NCBI RefSeq assembly: GCF_000513115.1
Contig: NZ_BAUU01000031.1
Span: forward strand, 1-46,614
Reading direction: 5' to 3'
DNA: 46,614 nucleotides
DNA from: Halalkalibacter hemicellulosilyticusJCM 9152
GTDB taxonomy: Bacteria; Bacillota; Bacilli; Bacillales; Bacillaceae_D
Positions 35,757 to 44,494 of the stretch are shown one piece after another (positions within the stretch are counted from its first letter, which is position 1; the number at the start of each line of letters is the position of its first letter). The notes under the pieces were generated by a model that ran no database searches, was not told where the DNA came from, and worked only from the letters and a program-made list of their open reading frames with translations. The position numbers and the translations under genes were made by a program.

Positions 35757-35842
35757 AAGGGTCATTGACCTAGCTTCAAAAATGTTCTCTCTACTCTTCC
35801 CTATTGTCGGGCAGTTCCTTTTCTTGGAACTGCCTCTTTTTT
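35757..35842 (+). ncRNA. Candidate small regulatory RNA
   Basis: An intrinsic terminator (GGCAGTTCC 35810-35818, GGAACTGCC 35826-35834, then CTTTTTTG) has no upstream gene on its strand: the Nudix gene is transcribed the other way, and the DHA2 pump ended 900 bases earlier. Before it lie a 5' stem-loop (TGAAG and GGT pairing to ACC and CTTCA, 35755-35778), a probably unpaired C/U-rich stretch TTCTCTCTACTCTTCCCTAT (35785-35804), complementary to purine-rich ribosome sites, and a TATACA -10-like box. The layout is that of CU-rich trans-acting sRNAs such as FsrA or RsaE/RoxS, but no homology is claimed. No coding frame fits. Confidence 0.45.
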
Positions 35843-35965
35843 GTTAAGCCGTACATATAAAAAAGATTATGTTGCAAAAATGGGTCTATTCATCGAAAAT
35901 AAAGTTATACACTGACATATACTAATATAAAGAATGTGGAGAAGGAAGATAAGGGGAAGAGTCCG

Positions 35966-37120
35966 ATGAATGTCCAGCAGAAAGAAAACGAAATGTTAAA
36001 TTTATTGGAGAAGCTAGTGAACATTGATAGTGGATCACATGATAAAGAAGGCGTAGATCAAATAGGAAAGGAGCTAACACCTTATTTTATACAGATAGGC
36101 TATGATTTAGAGATGAAGGAGCAAAAAGATGTAGGCAATCACTTAGTTTACCGATTTGGATCAACTCACGCTTCTATTATAATTGTAGCTCATATGGATA
36201 CGGTATTTGAAAAAGGTACATCTGCAAAAAGGCCTTTTTCCATTGAAGGTAGACGAGCGTATGGTCCGGGAGTAATTGATATGAAGGCTAGTTTAGTATC
36301 GGTTATTTATGCATTGTCATATTTAAAGGAGAGTGGTTCATCTGCGTATGAGCATGTTCAAATCTTACTAACAAGTGATGAAGAAATAGGTTCTCCGACA
36401 TCTCGTTCTCTAATCGAGAAGGAGGCCAAAGGAAAGCGATATGCACTTGTGATGGAGCCTGCTCGCAGGGATGGATCAGTTGTTACAGGGCGAAGAGGCA
36501 ATGGGCGCTATGTGATTGAAGTACATGGACGTGCAGCGCATTCAGGTATTGAACCTGAAAAAGGAAGAAGTGCAATAGAGGAATTAGCACATAAAATTGT
36601 AAAGTTACATGATTTAAACGACCATGAACGAGGGATTTCAGTTAATGTAGGTATTATCGCTGGAGGAAATGCAGTTAATACGATTTCTGATACAGCTATT
36701 GGTCACATTGATGTCCGTGTTGCTACTATAGAGCAAGCTAAAGAGATGGAATTGAAAATTGAACAGCTTTGTGCAACGTCTGATGTACAAGGGACAAATA
36801 TTGAACTTACTGGCGATATGAGTCGACCTCCAATGGTTAAAAATAAACAAATAAACGAGCTTTATCGAGTTGTAAAGAAAGTAGGAGCGGAATTAGGATT
36901 GTCCATCAAAGATACAAAAACAGGTGGGGGATCAGATGCCTCGTTTACAGCGGCGATGGGTATTCCAACCATTGATGGACTTGGGCCTATTGGCGGATAT
37001 GCTCATAGCGAAAAGGAATACTTAGATGTGGATTCGCTAACGGAGAGGACTTTATTATTAGCTAAAATTATCGAAAAGCTTGCCAAACCTAATGAAAATA
37101 CTAAAAAAGAAGTTAGTTGA
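35966..37120 (+). CDS. M20-family zinc metallopeptidase (carboxypeptidase G2 / ArgE-DapE type)
   Basis: 384 residues from ATG 35966, nine bases behind AAGGGG; GTG 35936 has no ribosome site. Metal-binding and catalytic motifs: VAHMDTVFEKG (His near 79, Asp 81), GPGVIDMKAS (bridging Asp near 112), TSDEEIGSPTS (Glu-Glu near 145), and GGYAHSEKEYLD (late His near 360). The lid domain (GRRGNGRYVIEVHGRAAHSG to VRVATIEQ) lies between. No signal peptide, so cytoplasmic. Hydrolyses an N-acyl amino acid or peptide; substrate unknown. Monocistronic with terminator. Confidence 0.9.
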   Translation: MNVQQKENEMLNLLEKLVNIDSGSHDKEGVDQIGKELTPYFIQIGYDLEMKEQKDVGNHLVYRFGSTHASIIIVAHMDTVFEKGTSAKRPFSIEGRRAYGPGVIDMKASLVSVIYALSYLKESGSSAYEHVQILLTSDEEIGSPTSRSLIEKEAKGKRYALVMEPARRDGSVVTGRRGNGRYVIEVHGRAAHSGIEPEKGRSAIEELAHKIVKLHDLNDHERGISVNVGIIAGGNAVNTISDTAIGHIDVRVATIEQAKEMELKIEQLCATSDVQGTNIELTGDMSRPPMVKNKQINELYRVVKKVGAELGLSIKDTKTGGGSDASFTAAMGIPTIDGLGPIGGYAHSEKEYLDVDSLTERTLLLAKIIEKLAKPNENTKKEVS

Positions 37121-37123
37121 ATG

Positions 37124-37162
37124 AAGTCTAATGGCTGCTGTAAAGGCTATTAGACTTTTTAA
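37124..37162 (+). terminator. Terminator after the M20 peptidase
   Basis: AAGTCTAAT (37124-37132) pairs with ATTAGACTT (37149-37157), inner GGC/GCC, then TTTTAA. Confidence 0.85.
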
Positions 37163-37264
37163 TGATTCCCCTTAACGATTTATTTTAAGAAGTGATTGTT
37201 ATATTATAAAAATATGCGATAATAAGTATACAGACCTATTATTAAAGTTCTAGGGGGAGTTAAC

Positions 37265-38560
37265 ATGGCACGTTCATTATTTAAAAGAAAAATGAAGCAA
37301 TCAGAGGAAGAAGCACAACACTTTCAAGGGGTCTTATCTATTGATAAGAACTCAGAATATGCTAAGCAAATAGAAATGATAGGCTTAAATGAAAGCGAGC
37401 TCGGATTTATTCAATCATTGAAGCCTTATGTGATAGAACAAATAGACGATGTCATTGATCGTTTTTATCAAGTGTTAACTGCGGAGAATCAGCTGAAATC
37501 CATTATAAATGACCACAGTTCTGTAGAAAGATTAAAACGAACTTTGTCAACACATATTGTGGAAATGTTTAGTGGGGAAATAACGGATACATACATCCAA
37601 AAGCGAATCAAGGTTGCTGAAATACATGTGAAAATTGGCTTGCCTACTAAGTGGTATGTCTTATCGTTTCAAGTACTTTTTCAAGCGTTTTCAACGATCT
37701 TTCAACAAAGAATAAAAGATCAAGACAAATTTGTACGAGCATTGAATGTAACGAATAAATTATTGAACCTAGAACAGCAGCTTGTATTAGAATCGTATGA
37801 GCTTGAAAATGAGCGAGCTAATCAAGAGCATGAGGAACAAAAGAATCAGTTTGCTGAAGTAGTGAAAACAGCCTCCGAAGAATTAGCAACGATTTCACAA
37901 GAAACGAGTGCGTCAATGCAATCGTTAAATGAACAGGCTAAGTCTATTGAGACAAAATCAATAGAAAATTTACGTTATGCAAAAGAAGCAGAGCAAGTAT
38001 CTTATAATGGAAAAGAGCAAGTTGATGAACAACGTACAATTATTGGAAATATCCAAGAAACGGTTCAAGGGATTGTTGTTGAGTCTCAAGAATTGCGCCA
38101 AACGTCAAGCGACATTACTCAAATTATTTCATTAATAACCGACATTGCTGATCAGACGAATTTACTAGCTTTAAATGCAGCAATTGAAGCAGCTAGAGCA
38201 GGTGAGCAAGGGCGAGGATTTGCAGTTGTTTCTGAGGAAGTACGTAAATTAGCAGATCAAACTAAACAATCGGTTTCTAGTATTTCAACGTTAATTGAAA
38301 AGACGAATGAACAGATGAATCGTGTTTTAAATTCAGTTGAGGAAGTCGATCATCAAATTGCTGATAGTGTGACATATGTAAGTGATACAGCAGCCTTTTT
38401 TGAAAAGATCATTGATGCAATGGGACTCAGTAAAAAACAAACGAATGAAGTAAAGGAAGAGTTGCTCAAATTTGTGCAAACATTAGAGGATGTTGCAGCA
38501 GCTTCTGATCAAGTGTCAGTCGCATCAGATCAATTGAATCATTCAACTTCGAATTTATAA
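37265..38560 (+). CDS. hemAT: HemAT globin-coupled aerotaxis transducer
   Basis: 431 residues, cytoplasmic. Residues 20-185 are a sensor globin with proximal His121 in [14 protein letters not shown] and distal-pocket Tyr near 68. Residues about 190-431 form the methyl-accepting signalling domain, with the highly conserved hairpin tip [20 protein letters not shown] then [18 protein letters not shown]. Oxygen binding to the haem controls CheA for aerotaxis. Ribosome site GGGGGAG. Followed by a terminator. Confidence 0.96.
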   Translation: MARSLFKRKMKQSEEEAQHFQGVLSIDKNSEYAKQIEMIGLNESELGFIQSLKPYVIEQIDDVIDRFYQVLTAENQLKSIINDHSSVERLKRTLSTHIVEMFSGEITDTYIQKRIKVAEIHVKIGLPTKWYVLSFQVLFQAFSTIFQQRIKDQDKFVRALNVTNKLLNLEQQLVLESYELENERANQEHEEQKNQFAEVVKTASEELATISQETSASMQSLNEQAKSIETKSIENLRYAKEAEQVSYNGKEQVDEQRTIIGNIQETVQGIVVESQELRQTSSDITQIISLITDIADQTNLLALNAAIEAARAGEQGRGFAVVSEEVRKLADQTKQSVSSISTLIEKTNEQMNRVLNSVEEVDHQIADSVTYVSDTAAFFEKIIDAMGLSKKQTNEVKEELLKFVQTLEDVAAASDQVSVASDQLNHSTSNL

Positions 38561-38566
38561 ATATGT

Positions 38567-38597
38567 CAAAAGTCAGGAGTGTTTCCCTGACTTTTTT
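38567..38597 (+). terminator. Intrinsic terminator after hemAT
   Basis: AAAGTCAGG (38568-38576) pairs with CCTGACTTT (38586-38594), then TTTG. Confidence 0.9.
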
Positions 38598-38640
38598 GAT
38601 TTGCAGGTATAGCTCTATTTCAAGAGGCATTGGAAAGGAG

Positions 38641-38672
38641 CATCTCAAAGGTTCTTTCTAACCTTTGAGATG
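38641..38672 (-). terminator. Hairpin after the mannanase gene
   Basis: CATCTCAAAGGTT and AACCTTTGAGATG are exact complements (13 bp) with a six-base loop, nine bases past the mannanase stop. No T tract on the minus side, so function as terminator is probable but not certain. Confidence 0.65.
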
Positions 38673-38680
38673 AGTACAGT

Positions 38681-40153
38681 TTATTGGATTGTTACATGAT
38701 CTAAATAAATGGCGGTTTGTCCATTGCTATTTGAAGCTCCAATAAATTCAACGCCAATTTCTTTTACGTCATTTAGGTTTGGAATAGATGAAAGAGGCAA
38801 AGTGACAGTCGTACCATTTGCTGAGTTTACTGGGATAGGATCACCATTAAACCAGCTATAGTTTGAGCCCGTTTTTACATACATTCTCGCCGTTAAATTA
38901 CCAACATTTCCCCAATGTGCATGGCGGACAGTGGCTTGTAAAGTAGAGTAGCCTGATAAATTTCGATTTTCAACTTTTGCTAATTCATGTTTGGAGTTAG
39001 CTGATAAGAAAATATCGGCCTTTAATGAATGGTTACCATTTGTACTCCATTCATTCGTCGTCCAAGGTCCTCCAAGAAGTGAAGAACCTGACCAGCCTTG
39101 AGTGCCATGTTCGAAATCATATAAGATCGTTTCATTACCGTTATGAGGAGGGGGATCTCCATTGTTTGGAGCGGTATGGAAAATCGAGCTTGGAATGGAT
39201 GTTTCGAGTAATCCATTAGGCCCGTGGACAATGGTATTTCCCCAAGAAGTTAAGTTTGTTCCTTGCCAATCATAAGATAAATCTAGATATTCCCATTGAG
39301 TCCCATTGCCTTTCCAAGACCAAGCTAGCCAACCGACTCCTCTTTGTTGCGAGTAGCTCAATATCGTTGCTTCATCAACATCTCCGTCCGTATGCATATG
39401 CCCAAATTCTCCTATTACAAGAGCTAACCCTTGATCGACGACACCATCGATATTAGATTGTACCATTGAAGCATTTCCGCCAGCATATTCATACATATGG
39501 ATGGAAAACATCGTATTTGCTAAAGGATCAGCATTAAATACCTCTTGACCATAATCATGAATCGATTGAGGGTATTGTCCCCAACCAGCTGCATCTACCA
39601 TTAATGTATGAGTGAAGCCAGCATTTCGTAAACGTGGAATAACCTCCTTATAGCCATTTGCCCAGCCTTGTCCGTCCCATGCTCCATACCATTCATTGGC
39701 AATGTTAATTATGACGCGATCTTCTTTTCCAATTAAAGCGTCTTTCATTTCAATCCAATAATCGACAGCACGATTTAAGTCAGCCATAGAATTAGATCCT
39801 GTTGCATCGTGAACCTCAACAACAGCAATCATCTCATGTTCCTCTGCTAAATCGAGCACTTGATTTAATGTGTTTATATCATCTTTTGCCCATTGACCAC
39901 CATCTGACAGAACAATACGAATTGTATTTGCTCCTTGATTAGCAATAGCTGGTATAGCGACGTTAGAATCATGTTTATACCAGGCATGTCCATGATTGAT
40001 ACCTCTCATTACAAAGGGCTCTCCGTTGGCGTCATAAAGGGTTGAACCTTCGATATAAAAACCAGAATGTGTTTGGCTATGACCATCAGAGGCAAAAAGA
40101 AAAAAACTGAATAGAAGACAAGAACTGACAATTAACTTACCGAAATTTCTCAT
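38681..40153 (-). CDS. manA: Secreted endo-beta-1,4-mannanase, GH5 with C-terminal carbohydrate-binding module
   Basis: 490 residues. Signal peptide about 1-26 (basic MRNFGK, hydrophobic SSCLLFSFFLF). The GH5 barrel (about 30-320) has acid/base Glu154 in NIANEWYG and nucleophile Glu249 in LVIGEFGH. MRGINHGHAWYK and WLAWSWKGNG match GH5_8 mannanases of alkaliphilic Bacillus. After a Pro/Asn/Gly linker (NNGDPPPHNGN, near 330) comes a beta-sandwich module (LYDFEHGTQGW to IYLDHVTIQ), most like the CBM59-type mannan-binding domain. Strong ribosome site GAGGAGGT. A LacI-type operator and a cre-like site lie upstream. Cleaves extracellular mannans; no transporter for the products is adjacent. Confidence 0.93.
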   Translation of the reverse strand: MRNFGKLIVSSCLLFSFFLFASDGHSQTHSGFYIEGSTLYDANGEPFVMRGINHGHAWYKHDSNVAIPAIANQGANTIRIVLSDGGQWAKDDINTLNQVLDLAEEHEMIAVVEVHDATGSNSMADLNRAVDYWIEMKDALIGKEDRVIINIANEWYGAWDGQGWANGYKEVIPRLRNAGFTHTLMVDAAGWGQYPQSIHDYGQEVFNADPLANTMFSIHMYEYAGGNASMVQSNIDGVVDQGLALVIGEFGHMHTDGDVDEATILSYSQQRGVGWLAWSWKGNGTQWEYLDLSYDWQGTNLTSWGNTIVHGPNGLLETSIPSSIFHTAPNNGDPPPHNGNETILYDFEHGTQGWSGSSLLGGPWTTNEWSTNGNHSLKADIFLSANSKHELAKVENRNLSGYSTLQATVRHAHWGNVGNLTARMYVKTGSNYSWFNGDPIPVNSANGTTVTLPLSSIPNLNDVKEIGVEFIGASNSNGQTAIYLDHVTIQ

Positions 40154-40202
40154 TTGAATTACCTCCTCTATTTTTTGTACATACTTGTTTCGATTACGAT
40201 TG

Positions 40203-40216
40203 AGGTAACGTTACCT
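40203..40216. promoter_or_regulatory. LacI-type operator upstream of the mannanase
   Basis: AGGTAACGTTACCT is a perfect 14-bp palindrome with a central CG, the form of LacI-family sites, 50 bp before the mannanase start. Confidence 0.65.
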
Positions 40217-40239
40217 TTTTGCAACCTCCTTCCCTTTTT

Positions 40240-40253
40240 TGTAAGCGCTTAAC
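40240..40253. promoter_or_regulatory. cre-like CcpA site upstream of the mannanase
   Basis: TGTAAGCGCTTAAC keeps the AAGCGCTT core of the cre consensus with mismatches at the 3' end. It predicts catabolite repression of mannanase expression. The rest of the 40154-40560 gap holds AT-rich inverted repeats (TGAAAGATA / TATCTTTCA at 40358-40403) and no gene. Confidence 0.6.
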
Positions 40254-40560
40254 TATTAAGTTAAAATACTTAACCGATAAGTTCAACTTTTTTTATAGAA
40301 AATAGTTATTATTTACTAGTTTTCACTCATTAAATCATTCATAATACCTATTAACCTTGAAAGATAAATGTTGAATAAATGATTAATAGAAATCTATCTT
40401 TCATTAATGATACGAGATCAAACAAATAAAAGGGATTATCGTTAAGTTTATAGTTGTGATTTATCGTTTATAAAAGTTACAAACTAATTTCTATGGTACA
40501 GACACGGATGAGCCCAATTTTTCATAAGGATACAGTAAAGAAATATTGGGAGGTGGGTTC

Positions 40561-41268
40561 ATGTCCACAATTTTAGCGTCGATCACGTATTTTGTAAAAG
40601 AGCTCGTATTTTTTGTTTCTTTTGTGAAAAATAACGCCTTTCCACAACCATTAAATAAAGAAGATGAAAAAAAATACTTAAGGAGAATGCAGCAAGGGGA
40701 TGAAGAAGCTAGAAACTTATTAATTGAACATAATCTTCGGTTAGTCGCACATATTGTCAAAAAATTTGAAAATACTCGAGAGGATACAGAAGATTTAATT
40801 TCCATTGGAACGATAGGGTTAATTAAAGCGATTGAAAGCTATTCCGAGGATAAAGGAACGAAATTGGCAACATACGCAGCCAGATGTATAGAAAACGAAA
40901 TACTTATGCACTTACGGGCGCTAAAGAAGGTAAAGAAAGATGTATCCTTACATGATCCGATTGGAACAGATAAGGAGGGGAATGAAATCACCCTCATCGA
41001 TGTTCTTCAGGAGGATGCGGATGATATTGTCGATATTATCCAAACAAAGATGGAAAAAAGTCAAATTTATACGTATATTCATGTGTTAGATGACCGTGAA
41101 AAAGAAGTGATTATCGGGCGGTTTGGGTTAAATCTAGAGGAAGAACGAACACAACGAGAAATTGCCAAGGAGCTTGGTATATCAAGAAGTTATGTTTCAA
41201 GAATAGAGAAGAGAGCATTAATGAAGCTGTTTCATGAATTTTATAAAAGTAGTAAAGGAAAGTCTTAA
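40561..41268 (+). CDS. sigK: RNA polymerase sporulation sigma factor sigma-K, uninterrupted
   Basis: 235 residues from ATG 40561, five bases behind GGGAGGTGG. The short N-terminus ([20 protein letters not shown]) resembles the pro-sequence that SpoIVFB removes. Region 2 is [18 protein letters not shown] to [17 protein letters not shown], then [20 protein letters not shown]; region 4 ends in [26 protein letters not shown]. The gene is continuous, with no skin-type insertion between regions 2 and 4 as in B. subtilis. It directs late mother-cell transcription. Lies next to a coat gene with a sigma-K-like promoter. Confidence 0.96.
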   Translation: MSTILASITYFVKELVFFVSFVKNNAFPQPLNKEDEKKYLRRMQQGDEEARNLLIEHNLRLVAHIVKKFENTREDTEDLISIGTIGLIKAIESYSEDKGTKLATYAARCIENEILMHLRALKKVKKDVSLHDPIGTDKEGNEITLIDVLQEDADDIVDIIQTKMEKSQIYTYIHVLDDREKEVIIGRFGLNLEEERTQREIAKELGISRSYVSRIEKRALMKLFHEFYKSSKGKS

Positions 41269-41290
41269 ATAGTCAAATGGATTGAAGAGT

Positions 41291-41333
41291 GATTTAAGAG
41301 CACAAACCATAAAGTAGTTTGTGCTCTTAAATC
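41291..41333 (+). terminator. Long hairpin after sigK
   Basis: GATTTAAGAGCACAAAC and its exact complement (17 bp) with a nine-base loop, 22 bases past the sigK stop. The T tract is missing. Confidence 0.7.
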
Positions 41334-41368
41334 TAATAGTATTTACTTGTACATGTTGTTTTTCTCTT

Positions 41369-41521
41369 CTAAAAAATAGCCTTATCTTCTTGATTTAATT
41401 CTGCTAAACCGTCAATATGGCGAGCATACAATAATTGTTTATATTGTAGTATGGAAGATATGGGTTCTGCAGTTTGACCGTTACATTTAGGGTTTAGTAT
41501 ATAAGGAAGTGAAAAAGCGAA
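41369..41521 (-). pseudogene. Coding-like fragment without start codon, 50 residues
   Basis: Between TAG at 41524-41522 and TAG at 41371-41369 one minus-strand frame reads as a plausible protein tail (SLPYILNPKCNGQTAEPISS, then ILQYKQLLYARHIDGLAELN and QEDKAIF). There is no ATG, GTG or TTG start and no ribosome site. It may be the end of a degraded gene. The 41334-41570 gap holds nothing else. No family recognised. Confidence 0.3.
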
Positions 41522-41569
41522 CTAGAATATAATTTGCATATTAAGTGCGAAATTTCTAGATTGATATAA

Positions 41570-41599
41570 GAAAACTAGCCCTCACGATTGTGGGGGCTA
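41570..41599 (-). terminator. Terminator of the cotD-like gene
   Basis: TAGCCC-CAC (41576 on) pairs with GTG-GGGCTA (to 41599) around GATT; on the minus strand GTTTTCTTA follows. Confidence 0.65.
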
Positions 41600-41692
41600 A
41601 ATTAGCATGTTTCCTTGTTACTATATTAAGAAAGGAGTGAACACGATTAATTCACGTCCTCCTCTCTAAATTACCAACAGAAAAACCCTTTG

Positions 41693-42019
41693 CTATAACC
41701 AGCCTCCAACTGAACGACCATATCCAGGGCCTCCATATCCCGGAGCACCGAAACCTGGACCTGCCATCGCTCCTGCTACAGGGGTCGGTGGTCCGGGCGG
41801 CTGATAAAATTGTCGGCTAATTACCTGCTGTTGTTGAGATACTGTGTGTGGAAAGCTATGAACATGGTTAAACACTTGTCTATTTAAGACAGTTGTATGC
41901 CTAGGATGAATTTCAGGCACGATATATTCCTGTGTATGCGGAATCACATCATGCTGAGTTGGGTGAACAATTGCAGGAAGTACTCGTGCATGATGTTTTC
42001 TTGGTGGTGGACAAAACAT
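41693..42019 (-). CDS. cotD: CotD-family inner spore coat protein
   Basis: 108 residues, rich in His, Pro, Gly, Gln. The conserved CotD core is clear: APIVHPT-type LPAIVHPTQHDV, then TQEYIVPEIHPRHTTVLNRQ and FNHVHSFPHTVS. The C-terminus is a Pro/Gly-rich tail (PGFGAPGYGGPGYGRS). CotD is a sigma-K-dependent inner coat protein; a CATAACGTA promoter precedes the gene and sigK is the near neighbour. Ribosome site AAGGAGGG eight bases before ATG. Confidence 0.9.
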   Translation of the reverse strand: MFCPPPRKHHARVLPAIVHPTQHDVIPHTQEYIVPEIHPRHTTVLNRQVFNHVHSFPHTVSQQQQVISRQFYQPPGPPTPVAGAMAGPGFGAPGYGGPGYGRSVGGWL

Positions 42020-42054
42020 AAATAATATCCCTCCTTAAAAATTAGAATCAATAT

Positions 42055-42082
42055 TACGTTATGTTCTAGTTCAGAATGTGTA
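42055..42082 (-). promoter_or_regulatory. Sigma-K promoter of the cotD-like gene
   Basis: Minus-strand CATAACGTA (42063-42055) fits the sigma-K -10 CATAnnnTA exactly, with ACAC 14-16 bases upstream fitting the -35 AC core. It lies 36 bases before the start codon. Confidence 0.75.
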
Positions 42083-42293
42083 TAGTTGAATCAACTAGCG
42101 CAAAGAAATAAATTTATTTCACATCTATTCCTTTTAGGGATATAAAGATAGTTAAAAAGAAAGAAGGGGGAAACATGCTAGCGACGTTTTCCCCGATTAC
42201 CGCTATCATATGACCTTATGATACGAACGGGCTGTTAAGTTGAATATGGTACAATTTAATAAATTTGAATTATTTTAAGGAGACTTTAGTGTT

Positions 42294-43286
42294 TTGAATG
42301 CGAAATGTATTAAATTCTATGAATTCGGTAGTCCTAAAGATGTGTTGAAAATTGATTATAAAACCATTGAACCGGCAAAAGGTAATGAAGTTCTTGTGCG
42401 AATGTTGGCACGACCTATCAATCCTTCTGATTTAATTCCAATAAGAGGAGCGTATTCACATCGAATTTCTTTACCTAATATTCCTGGTTATGAAGGAGTT
42501 GGGATTGTAGAGGATGTAGGTTCTTCAGTTTCAATTAATCTTATTGGTAAACGGGTTTTACCTTTGCGTGGAGAAGGTACATGGCAAGAGTTTGTTAAGA
42601 CAACAGCAGAATTTGCCGTTCCAATACCTGACTCTATTAATGACTTTACTGCATCACAATTGTACATCAATCCCGTTACAGCATGGGTGGTTTGTACGGA
42701 AGTTTTAAAATTAAGACCAAATGATGTTTTACTAGTTAATGCCTGTGGTTCTTCTATTGGGCATATTTTTGCTCAATTATCAAAGATTTTAGGTTTTCAA
42801 TTGATTGCAGTGATTAGAAATAATAAGTATACAGAGGAATTACTTCATCTCGGTGCGTCTAATGTAATAGATACCTCCATAAGTCAACTAAATGAAAGCG
42901 TTATGGAATTAACAAATGGAATGGGTGCAGATGCTGCGGTTGATTCTATTGGAGGTTCGGAAGGTAATGAATTAGCTTTTAGTGTTCGCCCTAATGGACA
43001 TTTTTTAACAATCGGTCTTTTATCAGGGGTACAAGTAAATTGGACAGATATTGTAAACCTGGCAAAAGTGAATGCGAATATGTTTCATTTGCAAAATTGG
43101 AACAAAAATGTTTCCACAAATAAATGGCAAGAAACCTTTATTCGCTTGATAAGGCTATTAGAGGAGAAGAAATTACGTTTTAAGAAGGTAGATTCTAAGT
43201 ACGATTTACTAGATATAAAAACAGCTATTGATGTTGTTGAATCGTCCAAACAGAACAAAGGGAAAGTGTTTTTAACAAGCAACTGA
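42294..43286 (+). CDS. Zinc-independent MDR oxidoreductase (quinone / enoyl reductase type)
   Basis: 330 residues from TTG 42294 behind TTAAGGAGA. GroES-like N-terminal domain (PINPSDLIPIRGAY, NIPGYEGVGIVEDVG) and Rossmann domain (VLLVNACGSSIGHIFAQLSK near 143-162, where the usual AAxGxVG is changed to ACGSSIG). The structural and catalytic zinc cysteines of alcohol dehydrogenases are absent, so this is the quinone-oxidoreductase or 2-enoyl-reductase branch using NADPH. Substrate unknown. Monocistronic; convergent with chrA. Confidence 0.85.
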   Translation: MNAKCIKFYEFGSPKDVLKIDYKTIEPAKGNEVLVRMLARPINPSDLIPIRGAYSHRISLPNIPGYEGVGIVEDVGSSVSINLIGKRVLPLRGEGTWQEFVKTTAEFAVPIPDSINDFTASQLYINPVTAWVVCTEVLKLRPNDVLLVNACGSSIGHIFAQLSKILGFQLIAVIRNNKYTEELLHLGASNVIDTSISQLNESVMELTNGMGADAAVDSIGGSEGNELAFSVRPNGHFLTIGLLSGVQVNWTDIVNLAKVNANMFHLQNWNKNVSTNKWQETFIRLIRLLEEKKLRFKKVDSKYDLLDIKTAIDVVESSKQNKGKVFLTSN

Positions 43287-43316
43287 GTTCACTCTAAAGA
43301 GGCGATTTACTCGAAG

Positions 43317-43349
43317 AAAAAATCTGCTCCCTACGGAACAGATTTTTAT
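43317..43349. terminator. Bidirectional terminator, MDR gene / chrA
   Basis: AAAAAATCTG with CC pairs to GG with CAGATTTTT. T tracts on both strands; the hairpin lies between convergent stops. Confidence 0.85.
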
Positions 43350-43351
43350 AG

Positions 43352-44479
43352 TTATAAAAAGATTAGTAATGTCCCAAAAGCTAAGGCTAAAAGGAATACT
43401 TGCCAGATTTTCCATTTAAATTTAAATAATAGACCAAGCATGATAATTGCGATAACAATACTTCCCCAATCTAGAAAGACTTCTAAAGATAGCCGTATTA
43501 GGAAACTAGAGATAAGACCAACAACAGCTGCACTAACTCCTGCTAAGTATAATTTTAGCTTCTCATTCTCTCTAATTTTATCGAAATAAGGAGCACCTAA
43601 CAACACTACTAAAAAGGCAGGCAAAAAGATAAAAAAGGTTGCTAATGTAGCTCCCCAGAAACCATAGGCCGCAAATCCAACGAATGCTGCAACCATAATT
43701 AATGGACCAGGTGTTAATTCATTAATAGCCAAACCATCAATATATTGTTCAGTTGTTAGCCAACCATAATTATCAACAGCTTCAAATTGTAACAACGCTA
43801 GAACCGTATATGCTCCACCAAAGCTAAGAGTGCCAATTTTTAAGAATAATAGAGAAAGGCTAGCTGGTATCGAAGTGGTTCCTACTGAGGCAATTGCTAA
43901 TATTGGAAGACTGTCAAGACTGAATGCTTTATTGTTAAATGAGCGAACAAGTATCATATATACTAAACCCATTGCCAGTAGTAAAAGGATTAAGTCAATT
44001 TGAGTAATAAAGGTTAAAGTTAACATGAAAAGAGTAATAAAGATTTTCTTTCCATCTTGTAATACCCCAAACTTGTTTGCGATTCGATAAAGACTAAATA
44101 AAACAATCGCTACCATCGCTGGTTTCACACCATATAATAATCCTTGTGCAATATCCGAAGTAGCTGCATATTGAAAGTAAGCCCAAGTTAAAATGGTAAT
44201 TAAGACGAAGTTAGGCAACATAAATCCCAGTCCTGCTAAAAAACCACCTAGAAACCCTCGTTGTCTATATCCAACATACATACAAAGTTCGGCTGCTTCT
44301 GGTCCTGGTAACATGCCGCATACAGCAAAGGCATCGCGAAATCGTTCATTATCGATCCATTTTTTCTTTTCTACCGCGTGTTCATGTATGACTTGTATTT
44401 GTGCAGTAGGACCACCCCATCCCTGTAATCCAATAAGGATATAGGTCCAAAAAATGCTCCATAAACTAGGTTTCTCCAC
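43352..44479 (-). CDS. chrA: Chromate transporter ChrA, long two-domain form
   Basis: 375 residues from GTG 44479 with GGGAGAG upstream. Two homologous CHR domains: the first with GLQGWGGPTAQIQV and GMLPGPEAAELCMYVGYRQRG, the second with KIGTLSFGGAYTVLALL and INELTPGPLIMVAAFVGF. About ten membrane helices. ChrA exports chromate from the cytoplasm. Last gene of a three-gene operon, 15 bases after the ChrB C-terminal part. Confidence 0.95.
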   Translation of the reverse strand: MEKPSLWSIFWTYILIGLQGWGGPTAQIQVIHEHAVEKKKWIDNERFRDAFAVCGMLPGPEAAELCMYVGYRQRGFLGGFLAGLGFMLPNFVLITILTWAYFQYAATSDIAQGLLYGVKPAMVAIVLFSLYRIANKFGVLQDGKKIFITLFMLTLTFITQIDLILLLLAMGLVYMILVRSFNNKAFSLDSLPILAIASVGTTSIPASLSLLFLKIGTLSFGGAYTVLALLQFEAVDNYGWLTTEQYIDGLAINELTPGPLIMVAAFVGFAAYGFWGATLATFFIFLPAFLVVLLGAPYFDKIRENEKLKLYLAGVSAAVVGLISSFLIRLSLEVFLDWGSIVIAIIMLGLLFKFKWKIWQVFLLALAFGTLLIFL

Positions 44480-44494
44480 TTTTATTCTCTCCCA

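Noticed and set aside
40500-40560. Possible sigma-E promoter (GATACAGT) before sigK
   Set aside because: The -10 is fair but no acceptable -35 lies at the correct spacing.
42164-42216. Tiny ORF (12 codons) with GGGGG ribosome site and GGGGAAA/TTTCCCC hairpin
   Set aside because: Too short, and hairpin and ribosome site share the same bases; no leader-peptide logic for the MDR gene was evident.
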